Shown here one piece after another: positions 1 through 7,562 of a stretch of DNA of 28,268 nt. The translations under genes and the position numbers were made by a program. The stretch covers positions 10,291-38,558 of the forward strand of contig NYVM01000064.1 of NCBI GenBank assembly GCA_002684605.1, read 5' to 3'. The notes beneath the pieces are model-generated. The model worked only from the letters and a program-made list of their open reading frames with translations, ran no database searches and was not told the DNA's origin. Each line of letters begins with the position of its first letter. Within the stretch, counting starts at the first letter, position 1. This DNA comes from Candidatus Pelagibacterales bacterium (GTDB taxonomy: Bacteria > Pseudomonadota > Alphaproteobacteria > TMED109).

Positions 1-1
1 A

Positions 2-817
2 ATTAAAAAAAGAATCTTTGAGCTTAGGGCAGAATGTATGCCGGTAGTTGATAAAGATAATAATCTGATTACAGTATATTTCTGGGAAGATTTTTTTTCA
101 AAATCAAGAGCAAAAGCAAAAGATAATATTGACTTACCGGTAATAATTATGGCTGGAGGAAAAGGAGAAAGACTTAAGCCTCTAACAAATGTGTTACCAA
201 AGCCACTTATTCCTTTAGGTGATAAAACAATTATAGAAGAAATAATGAGTAAGTTTATTTCTGTTGGATCCAATAAGTTTTATGTTTCATTATTCTACAA
301 ATCAGAACTTATTAAATACTATTTTAACGATATAAAAAGTAGTGAATATAAAATTGATTTTTTTGAAGAGGACAAACCTTTAGGAACAGCAGGTAGTTTA
401 TATCTTCTAAAAGATAGATTAAATGAAACTTTTTTTGTTACAAATTGTGATATAATAATTGATCAAGATTATACAGAGATATATAAGTATCATAAAGAAA
501 ATAATAATGAGATAACTATTGTCTCTGCCTTAAGTCATTTTCAATTTCCATATGGAGTAATTGAAACAGGGGAAAACGGCAGATTAATGTCAATTACAGA
601 AAAACCCGAAATTACATACAATATTAACTCTGGAATGTATATTCTAGAACCTCACCTATTGAATGAGATACCTAAGAATGAATTCTTTCATATAACTCAG
701 CTAATAGAAAAAATTAAAAAGAGAAATGGTAGTATTGGAGTTTTTCCAGTTTCTGAAAAGTCTTGGATAGACATAGGGGATTGGAAAAAATACATGAATG
801 AGATAAATGTTTTTTAA
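2..817 (+). CDS. CBS-linked sugar-phosphate nucleotidyltransferase, 5' partial
   Basis: Transfers a nucleotide to a sugar 1-phosphate to make an NDP-sugar. The pyrophosphorylase signature is clear after the first ATG (38): MAGGKGERLKPLTN, then PKPLIPLGD, at residues 38-62 counted from that ATG, with further family motifs CDIIID and SWIDIGDW. The frame is open to the left edge: residues before the ATG read IKKRIFELRAEC, and the first residues after it (MPVVDKDNNL, then YFWEDFF) look like the end of a CBS domain. The ATG is therefore internal and the true start lies outside the window. CBS-nucleotidyltransferases of this type occur in legionaminate (PtmE-like GDP-GlcN(Ac) synthesis) and other NDP-sugar clusters; the exact sugar cannot be told. 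It heads the plus-strand operon, 12 bp before the next gene. Confidence 0.9.
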   Translation: MKKRIFELRAECMPVVDKDNNLITVYFWEDFFSKSRAKAKDNIDLPVIIMAGGKGERLKPLTNVLPKPLIPLGDKTIIEEIMSKFISVGSNKFYVSLFYKSELIKYYFNDIKSSEYKIDFFEEDKPLGTAGSLYLLKDRLNETFFVTNCDIIIDQDYTEIYKYHKENNNEITIVSALSHFQFPYGVIETGENGRLMSITEKPEITYNINSGMYILEPHLLNEIPKNEFFHITQLIEKIKKRNGSIGVFPVSEKSWIDIGDWKKYMNEINVF

Positions 818-829
818 TAAATAATTTAT

Positions 830-2320
830 ATGGTAAAGTATATTTTTTTAGGCTCACCTTATAATTCATCTTGGATTAATATTACAAGAAAATTATATGA
901 AACAAAAATTGCTGAACCCGTAATTTTTATAGGACATGATAGGCATTATAAAGAGTCAATTAAAATCTTCGGCGATAATGTAATTGAAGACTTTAAAATC
1001 AGGCATAGGCCATATGAAATATATAATATAGATTATAATGGTATTTATTCTAATTTTTTTGAATCTGAAAATTACTTAAGGGCTAAAGATATATGTCTTA
1101 AGATGATGGATAGATTGGACACTTATGGGGTTTTTAATAGACTAGATAGGGAGGCTTATTTCCATCAGTTATGTATACTTTATTTAAAAAAAGTTGAATT
1201 ATCTCAGCCTGAGTTGTTAATTTCAGCAGAATCTCCCCATGATCATTGTAGATATGTAATTTATGAAATTGCTCGTTTCCTAAAAATACCTTGTTTCAAG
1301 TTTAATAATTGGACAATAGCTCCACTTTTAATTTTTCAAAATTTAGAGACAAACAAACTTTTAAAAAATTCATCAAATATAGATTTTAAAGAATACTATA
1401 TGCTAATAAAAACAATGATTAAAGATTATATCATTTCAGTTGAAGATACAAATTATGAAATAGATTATATGAAAGATCAAAGAAAGAATACAGGAAATGC
1501 TAAAATTTTTAAAAAGAAAACTTCAACAAACTATTTTAAGGATTTCAAGCATAATGTTGGGATGTTTATTAAGCAGAAATATAATCCAATAAACCCATAT
1601 CGATTAAACCTGTTTACAAGAAAATACATAATAAATAAAAGAAAAAAAAATCTTCTAAGAAAGGCTAAAAGCTTCAAAGATACTGTTGATGTTCAAGAAA
1701 ATTATGTTTACTACCCATTACATTTTGAACCAGAGAGAACAACCAACCCTGATGCAGGAAATTATCATGATCAATTTAAGGCCTTGTCGATCATTAGAGA
1801 CATTATTCCTGAAGATTTTAAAATCTACGTAAAAGAGCACCCGTCTCAATTATATTATAGTGAAAAGGGATCTAGAGGAAGAAGTCCTCTTTTTTATCAA
1901 CTTATCAAGAATATTAAGTCTATTAAAATTATTAATAGTGATTATAATTCTCAAAGTTTAATTAAGAACTCTAAATGTGTCTTTACACTAACAGGAACAG
2001 TTGCAATAGAATCTGCAATTTTAAAAAAACCATGTGTAACATTTGGATCAACAACATGGTACTCAGGATGTCCAAATACAATTACATATTCAAAATCTTT
2101 TGATTTTAGTCAAATCTCTAGAATGGAAATTAAGTCCAGCAAAAAAGTTTATGATTACTTAATCCATTTAATGAAAGAATACTCGATTCCAGGAATAATG
2201 AACTATTCTCAATTAAAATCTTTTAAGAAGTTTGATAATAAAGAGTTTAAAGGATTACAAGAAAAGTTATTATTTGATTTTTTTAAAAACTTTTTTTCTA
2301 ATCAAATATATACAAGATGA
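830..2320 (+). CDS. Capsule-synthesis-type (KpsC/KpsS-like) glycosyltransferase, putative
   Basis: A 496-residue protein with no signal peptide or clear membrane segment, so cytosolic or peripheral. The C-terminal half resembles GT-B capsule-synthesis proteins (the Kdo-transferase-like KpsC/KpsS superfamily). It shows YYPLHFEPERTT (294-305), KEHPSQ (335-340), and a nucleotide-sugar-site-like TGTVAIES (388-395) followed by KKPCVTFG (399-406). The N-terminal half and a lysine-rich middle (about 215-285) are unrecognised. The gene ends in a 4-bp ATGA overlap with the next one, so the pair is probably translationally coupled. The donor sugar is unknown; a Kdo- or nonulosonate-like donor is a guess from family and context. 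An A9 run around 1632-1640 stays in frame. Confidence 0.65.
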   Translation: MVKYIFLGSPYNSSWINITRKLYETKIAEPVIFIGHDRHYKESIKIFGDNVIEDFKIRHRPYEIYNIDYNGIYSNFFESENYLRAKDICLKMMDRLDTYGVFNRLDREAYFHQLCILYLKKVELSQPELLISAESPHDHCRYVIYEIARFLKIPCFKFNNWTIAPLLIFQNLETNKLLKNSSNIDFKEYYMLIKTMIKDYIISVEDTNYEIDYMKDQRKNTGNAKIFKKKTSTNYFKDFKHNVGMFIKQKYNPINPYRLNLFTRKYIINKRKKNLLRKAKSFKDTVDVQENYVYYPLHFEPERTTNPDAGNYHDQFKALSIIRDIIPEDFKIYVKEHPSQLYYSEKGSRGRSPLFYQLIKNIKSIKIINSDYNSQSLIKNSKCVFTLTGTVAIESAILKKPCVTFGSTTWYSGCPNTITYSKSFDFSQISRMEIKSSKKVYDYLIHLMKEYSIPGIMNYSQLKSFKKFDNKEFKGLQEKLLFDFFKNFFSNQIYTR

Positions 2321-3264
2321 ATCCTGATATAAAAAGTTTATTTAAAAAATATGAAAGAGAAGGCTGTAACTATATCTTTTTAGTTAGTAACCCAATTTCT
2401 GTATTTATATCAAAAATGTTAATTGAGCAATTTAACATCGATATGAAGAAAGTTTATGTTTTTTCATTAAGGAAAACTGATGCAAGACTAATTTCAAAAA
2501 ACTATAATGTAATATTATCCAAAAGAACTGATTCAATAATTGGTAAGCTTATTTGGGGTAGTCCTCAAGGTAAAAGAATTCTAAAAAAAATTCCAAAAAC
2601 AAAATTTGTACTTTTTACAGAGTGGGCCTATAGAGAGGCTGAAATATTGATTAATAGCAAATATTGTTCAGAACATGTATACCTAGAAATGGGACAACAT
2701 TCTTACATGAATATCCCAACTTTTTCTCCAAAAAAACTATCCTTTAAAAATAGATTTCTAAAAAATTGGAAAAATCGTTTAAGTCCAATTGATGAATTTG
2801 CACACTATTATTTTAGAGATGATGCCTCATTTTTTGTAGGTATGATGGAAGATGTCTTTCCAAAAATTGAAAATGAAAAAAAGTATATTTTAAAAAATTT
2901 TAAGGATCTAAAGAAATTTTATAACCCTAAGTTAATTAAAAATAGGGTAATTGGATTAACTTGCGCATCTAGAAGAATTCAAAGAAGTGACTGGAAAAAT
3001 ATGTTAATTAGATTATTTGAGAATTTACCAGCGGGAGCTATTGTTAAAGCTCATCCTTCCTTTTATTCATCCGAGAGTATCTTCAAAGATTTTATTGATA
3101 CTTTCAATGAAGTTAGTAAAGGTGATTTTGAATTGTGTCCAAATGACGTCATTCTTGAGTTAGAAATGTTATTTGAGAAGAAGGTTTTTTATGGGTCCCA
3201 GACTGCACTCTCTAAATACGCAGAATTTAGTGGATCAAAATTTAACTTATTAACTTTATATTAG
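2317..3264 (+). CDS. Polysialyltransferase/GT52-like protein, putative
   Basis: A 315-residue cytosolic-looking protein that I recognise only weakly. Its layout recalls bacterial polysialyl- and LOS-sialyltransferases. There is an N-terminal SNP segment (24-26), a central YLEMGQHSY (122-130) where such enzymes often carry an E-x-G-x3-Y element, a KAHPS motif (244-248) matching the catalytic HP motif, and a C-terminal FYGSQTAL (291-298) where an S/T-rich CMP-binding element would sit. Overlap with the upstream capsule-type gene and a nearby pathway for CMP-activated sugars fit a nonulosonate transferase, but that role is inferred. It could be another HP-motif GT-B enzyme. It ends 1 bp before the next start. 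Confidence 0.5.
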   Translation: MNPDIKSLFKKYEREGCNYIFLVSNPISVFISKMLIEQFNIDMKKVYVFSLRKTDARLISKNYNVILSKRTDSIIGKLIWGSPQGKRILKKIPKTKFVLFTEWAYREAEILINSKYCSEHVYLEMGQHSYMNIPTFSPKKLSFKNRFLKNWKNRLSPIDEFAHYYFRDDASFFVGMMEDVFPKIENEKKYILKNFKDLKKFYNPKLIKNRVIGLTCASRRIQRSDWKNMLIRLFENLPAGAIVKAHPSFYSSESIFKDFIDTFNEVSKGDFELCPNDVILELEMLFEKKVFYGSQTALSKYAEFSGSKFNLLTLY

Positions 3265-3265
3265 A

Positions 3266-4075
3266 ATGAATAAATACATACAGTCACTTAAAGATCAAAA
3301 TAAATTAAACCTTTCAATTGATAAATTGACCAAATTTAATTGGGAATATACAAAGATTGCTGGTCCATGCTCAGTTGAAGGTGAATCTATTATTGAAATT
3401 GCAAAAGAAATAAAAAAATGTGGTGCAAATGCATTAAGAGCTGGAGCATACAAGCCATGTACCTTTCCTATAATAGATGAAAATAATGGGTGGAAAGAAG
3501 GGCTTAGGGAAAAAGGGTTAGAGCTTCTCATAGAGGCTAAAAAACAATCCGGACTTCCTATCGTTACTGAAGTAATGGATGTTAGAAAAATTGAATCTAT
3601 TGGAGATGTAGCAGATGTCTTTCAAGTAGGTACTCGAAATTTTCAAAACTATTCATTATTAGATGAGCTTGGAAAAACCGATAAGCCAATTCTTCTTAAA
3701 AGAGGAACCTGGGGCACTTTAGATGAAATTCTTGGAGCAGCCGAAAGAATCCTTGTTGGAGGCAATAATAACATTGCTATTTGTTTGAGAGGAGTTGTGG
3801 GTATGCCTTCATACAGACACATCTATCAAAGTGTAAGGTGGGCTCCTGATTTAATGATGATACTAGCTCTGAAACAGTTCACCAATATTCCTATTATTTA
3901 TGATCCTAGTCATGCATGTGGAAATAGAGATTTTGTCCCTGGAATTTCTAAAGCAGCTAAGGCTTTAGGATGTGATGGATTAATTATAGAAGCTCACCCT
4001 GACCCTGTGAATTCAATTAGTGATCCCGACCAAGCCATAAATTATGAAACACTAAAACAAATTTTTGATGATTAG
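3266..4075 (+). CDS. DAHP synthase-like (type I-beta/KDO8PS superfamily) aldolase, divergent
   Basis: A 269-residue single TIM-barrel enzyme condensing phosphoenolpyruvate with an aldose phosphate. The metal ligands of the I-beta class appear present: Cys35 in GPCS, His216 in DPSHACG, Glu242 in IIEAHP and Asp253 in ISDPD. No regulatory ACT or chorismate-mutase domain is attached. The substrate loop that normally reads KPRTSP reads KPCTFP (63-68), the usual CERG motif reads CLRG (173-176), and GTWGT (147-151) lies near the usual KRG segment. These changes suggest an altered acceptor. The gene sits between glycosyltransferases and overlaps the next one by 8 bp, so I infer a glycan role rather than general shikimate metabolism. 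A housekeeping DAHP synthase cannot be excluded. Confidence 0.85.
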   Translation: MNKYIQSLKDQNKLNLSIDKLTKFNWEYTKIAGPCSVEGESIIEIAKEIKKCGANALRAGAYKPCTFPIIDENNGWKEGLREKGLELLIEAKKQSGLPIVTEVMDVRKIESIGDVADVFQVGTRNFQNYSLLDELGKTDKPILLKRGTWGTLDEILGAAERILVGGNNNIAICLRGVVGMPSYRHIYQSVRWAPDLMMILALKQFTNIPIIYDPSHACGNRDFVPGISKAAKALGCDGLIIEAHPDPVNSISDPDQAINYETLKQIFDD

Positions 4076-4703
4076 TATAATAGTTAGAAATAAAAATGAA
4101 GCCGAATTTATTGGTTTTACTTTACAATCCTGTCTTGATTTTTTTGGGACACCCGAAATCATAGTAGTAGACAATAATTCAACTGATGACTCCTTAGATG
4201 TTGTCCAAAATTTTAATAATAGAACCAATATTATTATTAAAAACATTAATAGATACATGCCAGGAGAAGCCATAAATAAAGGAGTGAAATTTGCCACTAA
4301 TGACTATATACTAGTTCTTTCAGGTCATGCTCAAATTATTAATTTAAATTTTGAATCAATTAAATTAAGTCTTGATAAACATAAAGCAGTTTTTGGACAA
4401 CAAATTCCTATACATAGAGGTAAAAAAATTACTCCAGGATATATTTGGACAAATTTTGGAGATAAAGAGGAGATCAATAAGTTTTCAAATATTGAAAACA
4501 GATTATTTCTCCATAATGCTTTTTGTTTCTATAAAAAAGAGACTTTAATAAAGTATCCCATGCCCGAAAAATATGCTGGAAAAGAAGACAGGTTCTGGGC
4601 AAAGGATATGGTAGATAACAACCATTCATATTTGTATGATCCTCAACATAAGTGTTTTCACTTTTGGACAAAAAATGGAGCAACATGGAAAGGTTTAATT
4701 TAA
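4068..4703 (+). CDS. Family 2 glycosyltransferase
   Basis: A 211-residue GT-A fold transferase. The N-terminus reads [15 protein letters not shown], followed by [13 protein letters not shown] (30-42), which holds the first nucleotide-binding Asp (35). The usual DxD is replaced by SGHA (85-88), a variant seen in some GT2 branches. A late [10 protein letters not shown] segment fits the usual acidic catalytic-base region. It is shorter than many GT2 enzymes (about 250-300) but looks complete. I chose ATG 4068 over the TTG just before it; the gene overlaps the aldolase by 8 bp. Donor and acceptor are unknown; it probably extends the same surface glycan. Confidence 0.8.
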   Translation: MISIIVRNKNEAEFIGFTLQSCLDFFGTPEIIVVDNNSTDDSLDVVQNFNNRTNIIIKNINRYMPGEAINKGVKFATNDYILVLSGHAQIINLNFESIKLSLDKHKAVFGQQIPIHRGKKITPGYIWTNFGDKEEINKFSNIENRLFLHNAFCFYKKETLIKYPMPEKYAGKEDRFWAKDMVDNNHSYLYDPQHKCFHFWTKNGATWKGLI

Positions 4704-4744
4704 ACTTCCAGAATCTCACCCAAAGAATAATTTAATAGTATTAA

Positions 4745-5041
4745 ATGAATTCAAATAAAATTAAAATTGGTATACTCTCAAAAGAGATATCTAATCTTAG
4801 ATCATTTGAATATAGAATTTTTGATGAAATTTTTAAAAATCAGAATTTAGAGATAGTCATTTTAATTTTTGATGGAAGAAAAAAGGCTGAGTTAAGTTTT
4901 ATAAAAAAAATAACTTCCTTATTTATAAAAAAGAATTTCATTTCAAGAATTATATTAAAAATTCAAGAATTTATTGAAAAAAATATTTTTAAGGATAATT
5001 CTTACTATCCAGGTATTGATTTGATTAACAAAATCAAATAA
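4745..5041 (+). CDS. Short protein resembling an N-terminal fragment of a formyltransferase-like protein
   Basis: Ninety-eight residues, very lysine- and isoleucine-rich. The start, KIGILSKEISNLRSFEYRIF, followed by an EIVILIFDG strand, resembles the first beta-alpha-beta unit of formyltransferase-type Rossmann proteins in glycan clusters. No catalytic motif follows and the ORF stops after a basic helical stretch. The downstream DNA in all frames is the next glycosyltransferase, so the missing part is not nearby. The stop overlaps the next ATG by 1 bp (TAATG), which keeps it translationally coupled. It could be a decayed remnant or a small accessory protein. Confidence 0.45.
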   Translation: MNSNKIKIGILSKEISNLRSFEYRIFDEIFKNQNLEIVILIFDGRKKAELSFIKKITSLFIKKNFISRIILKIQEFIEKNIFKDNSYYPGIDLINKIK

Positions 5042-6150
5042 TGAAAAAAAATAATAAACTCCTAATAGTTGCTTCGTTTCCATTAAAAAAAAGAAAAGTT
5101 ATTGGAGGAATTGAAAAATCATCAAGAATTTTAATTAATTCAAAATATTTAGATGAATTTGATATAATAAAATTTGATACATCTCAAATATCAAATCCTC
5201 CTCCTGGTATATTAATAAGATCAGTTCTTGCTTTAATAAGATTGTTTAAATATATATTTATATTATTTACAAAAAGGCCTAGATATGTTTTAGTATTCTG
5301 TTCTGATGGAGCTAGTGCTATTGAAAAAGGTATAATGATATTATTTTCTAAATCTCTAGGAATAAACTCATTGATATTTCCAAGAGCTGGAAATTTGATG
5401 AATCAAACAAAAAAAAATTTACTTTTTTACTCTGTAATTAAATCATTATTTAAAAAATCAGACTATTTTTTATGTCAAGGAAAAGCATGGGAGAATTATG
5501 CACTAAATGATTTAAATATTAACAAAGGTAAGGTTAGAATTATTAATAATTGGACAGCTACTAAAGAACTAATAAAAATTGGCGAAAAGAGAATTGTAAA
5601 TAAAAAGATGAGCAACCTCAATATTGTTTATACAGGATGGCTCGAAAAGTCCAAAGGTATAGTTGAATTAGTAAAAGTTTTTTCAGAATTAAAGAGAAAG
5701 TACAATGTTAATTTATATTTAGTAGGTGATGGAAAACTGAGAAAACAAATTGAATTATTTATTGCAAAAAACAATTTAGAGAGTTGTATTCACCTGTTAG
5801 GATGGTTAGACGATTCTGGTATAAGGCAAAATCTAAAAAAAGCTGACATATTTGTTTTACCATCAAAAAATGAGGGAATGTCAAATTCATTAATAGAGGC
5901 AATTGCAGCTGGAGTTCCATCTATATGTACTTCTGTTGGAACAATTTCAAACTTTATAAAAAACGGAGAAAATGGAATTTTGATAAAGCCCAATAATGAT
6001 TTATTATTAAAAGAGAATATTGAAATGATGATTACAGATTTTAATCTGAGAAGAAAAATTTCTAAAAATGGAGTTATATCAGCAAAGAAAAATTTTTCAG
6101 AAGAAAATTCCATTAAAAAACTTGCTAATATTATAAGAAATATGGATTAG
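5041..6150 (+). CDS. Family 4 glycosyltransferase (GT-B)
   Basis: A 369-residue retaining GT4 enzyme. The N-terminal domain has a glycine loop (GGIEKSSRI, 22-30) and a hydrophobic surface helix (59-77, rich in L/I/F) likely to touch the inner membrane. The C-terminal domain has YTGWLEKSKGI (197-207), LVGDGKLR (227-234), and the E-x7-E pair Glu278/Glu286 in PSKNEGMSNSLIEA (274-287), followed by AAGVPSICT (289-297). It transfers a sugar from an NDP donor to a lipid-linked or growing glycan on the cytosolic side; specificity is unknown. It is the last gene of the plus-strand operon and ends 11 bp from the converging methyltransferase gene. Confidence 0.9.
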   Translation: MKKNNKLLIVASFPLKKRKVIGGIEKSSRILINSKYLDEFDIIKFDTSQISNPPPGILIRSVLALIRLFKYIFILFTKRPRYVLVFCSDGASAIEKGIMILFSKSLGINSLIFPRAGNLMNQTKKNLLFYSVIKSLFKKSDYFLCQGKAWENYALNDLNINKGKVRIINNWTATKELIKIGEKRIVNKKMSNLNIVYTGWLEKSKGIVELVKVFSELKRKYNVNLYLVGDGKLRKQIELFIAKNNLESCIHLLGWLDDSGIRQNLKKADIFVLPSKNEGMSNSLIEAIAAGVPSICTSVGTISNFIKNGENGILIKPNNDLLLKENIEMMITDFNLRRKISKNGVISAKKNFSEENSIKKLANIIRNMD

Positions 6151-6180
6151 ATTATTTCAATTTATATTTTTTGAAAAATC
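6150..6180. terminator. Candidate bidirectional terminator hairpin between converging genes
   Basis: GATT-A-TTTCAA (6150-6160) can pair with TTGAAAAATC (6171-6180) around a 10-nt AT loop, giving 10 pairs with one bulged A. It overlaps the stop region of both converging genes. The stem is AT-rich and no strong T-tract follows on either side, so termination activity is uncertain. Confidence 0.3.
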
Positions 6181-6921
6181 ATTAATTTTAATTTAGAAAA
6201 TTTTGATAAAGATGAAAATCTTGAAAGAAATAAATCAAAGGGATTTAAAATTATTAAGAATATAAATTGAATTTTTCTCTTTATAAAAACTGAAACTGGA
6301 ATTTTTTCTAATAAATAAAAGCATTTAGAGCTTAAGTGATTAACTCCTCTTGTTTTGTGCAATTTAAATCCAGCTTCTTGCAAAAAATTAATCTGTTTAT
6401 CAAATATTCTTTCTCTTTTATGCTTTTGATTTTCTTCAATTTTATAATTACTTGCAGACTCTATTAAAATTAACTCCCCATTTTTTTTTTAATTGATTAA
6501 ACATTTTTTTTATAGAACTTGTATAAGATTGATCATCTAAAATATGTTGCATTACTGTTATAGAAATAATCTTATCAAAAGAATTATTTTTAAAATTAAT
6601 TTGATCTAAACTCATTTCTTGAAAAGAAGCATTCAAAGATTGGGTTTGCGCATTTTTTTTTGCCATTTTAATTGCTTCACTAATTATATCAATACCTATA
6701 ACTTCAGCGCCAAGTCTGGCAAGTCTTAATGACCATTCTCCATAATTACAGCCTACATCCAGAACTTTATCGCCCTTATTTATCTTTACTTCTTTTAAAA
6801 AAGAACTCCATCTAATTTTATCATCAAATTGATGTATCATTTTATCTGTATATCCTGAGCTAAATTTTCCAAAATCATTAAATCTTTTATCCCAATATTC
6901 TTTAGACTCATTTAGATTCAT
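6162..6921 (-). pseudogene. Class I SAM methyltransferase split by a frameshift at an A10 tract
   Basis: Two minus-strand ORFs (6448-6921 and 6162-6383) form one methyltransferase of about 252 residues if one A is removed from the A10 run at 6481-6490. Motif I is VLDVGCNYGEW (53-63), followed by GIDIISEAI (77-85) and the motif IV region FDKIISITVMQHIL (115-128). As read, the frame ends in KKKWGVNFNRVCK and stops. With nine As it reads KKNGELILIES and runs in frame through NFLQEAGF to the end of the second ORF, as expected for this family. The second ORF's apparent start is just an internal TTG leucine codon. Likely substrate: a sugar or glycan hydroxyl. Causes could be a sequencing indel, a real null allele, phase variation or slippage rescue. 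It lies 17 bp downstream of the VTC gene in the same direction. Confidence 0.85.
6481..6490 (-). repeat. A10 homopolymer tract (coding strand) at frameshift
   Basis: Ten Ts on the plus strand, ten As on the coding strand, exactly where the methyltransferase changes frame. A run of nine would restore the 252-residue protein. Confidence 0.95.
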
Positions 6922-6938
6922 AGATAAATTTTAAATTG

Positions 6939-7562
6939 TTAATATTGGTTTTTATAGTTTCTTAAAAAACTTATGCCCTTAGTATACTTTGAAAATTTTA
7001 CTAATTTTAAGCCTAACTTTTTTATTATTTCTTTGTTATAATTAGTATCTATTGGATATTTAACCTCAAGAACAATTTCTGAATAACTTTTAAATTGGAT
7101 AGCATTAGGAAACTTAAACTTTAGCATAGAGTCAAGTGTGATTCTAGTATCATCTTTAACAAAATATTCTCTAAAATATCTGTTTTTTATTATTTCCTTA
7201 TAGTTGTTGGGTAATAAATTATTAATTTCTTTTTCTAGTTTATTCTTATTTAACGATTTTAGTTCAGTTTTAAGCTTAAATCCCGCCTTGCCCTTTTTTT
7301 TCTTTACTTCTAAAATGTAACCATTTTTTTGATCATACCATCTGAGTCTATATTTAGTTCTGTTTGTTTCTCCCTCAATATTTTCATCAAAACATTTGTT
7401 GTTAAAATCATAGTATATGTTATTGACATAGTTGCTCGCATGTGCTTTTTTAAAACCCATTCTAATTATGTTAGCTTTTATAAAATTATAATCTTTAATT
7501 TTAGCTGTATATTTATCTTCTCGTCTATTTTTAATTGCTTGCTCTTCCATAAATATTTCCAT
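6939..7562 (-). CDS. VTC-domain (CYTH-like triphosphate tunnel) protein
   Basis: A 207-residue soluble protein related to the VTC domain, which in the yeast Vtc4 complex makes polyphosphate from ATP. Tunnel-type motifs are in order: NRREDKY (12-18), YVNNIYYDF (45-53), KYRLRWY (70-76), YILEVKKKKG (82-91), ITLDS (141-145), EIVLEVKY (162-169) and KFSKYTKGI (189-197). Charged residues alternate on strands, as in CYTH tunnels. The gene overlaps the beta-helix lipoprotein gene by 32 bp from ATG 7562. ATG 7550 is an alternative start with GGAA a few bases upstream. Bacterial VTC proteins often sit beside DUF4956 and CotH genes, as here. Polyphosphate synthesis is possible, but the true product is not established. 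Confidence 0.85.
   Translation of the reverse strand: MEIFMEEQAIKNRREDKYTAKIKDYNFIKANIIRMGFKKAHASNYVNNIYYDFNNKCFDENIEGETNRTKYRLRWYDQKNGYILEVKKKKGKAGFKLKTELKSLNKNKLEKEINNLLPNNYKEIIKNRYFREYFVKDDTRITLDSMLKFKFPNAIQFKSYSEIVLEVKYPIDTNYNKEIIKKLGLKLVKFSKYTKGISFLRNYKNQY

Noticed and set aside
3295..3531. 78-residue minus-strand ORF inside the aldolase gene
   Set aside because: Lies fully within a well-supported plus-strand gene, has low-complexity composition and no recognisable motif; a shadow frame.
4052..4719. Minus-strand ORFs over the GT2 gene
   Set aside because: They mirror the clear GT2 coding frame on the plus strand and show no domain.
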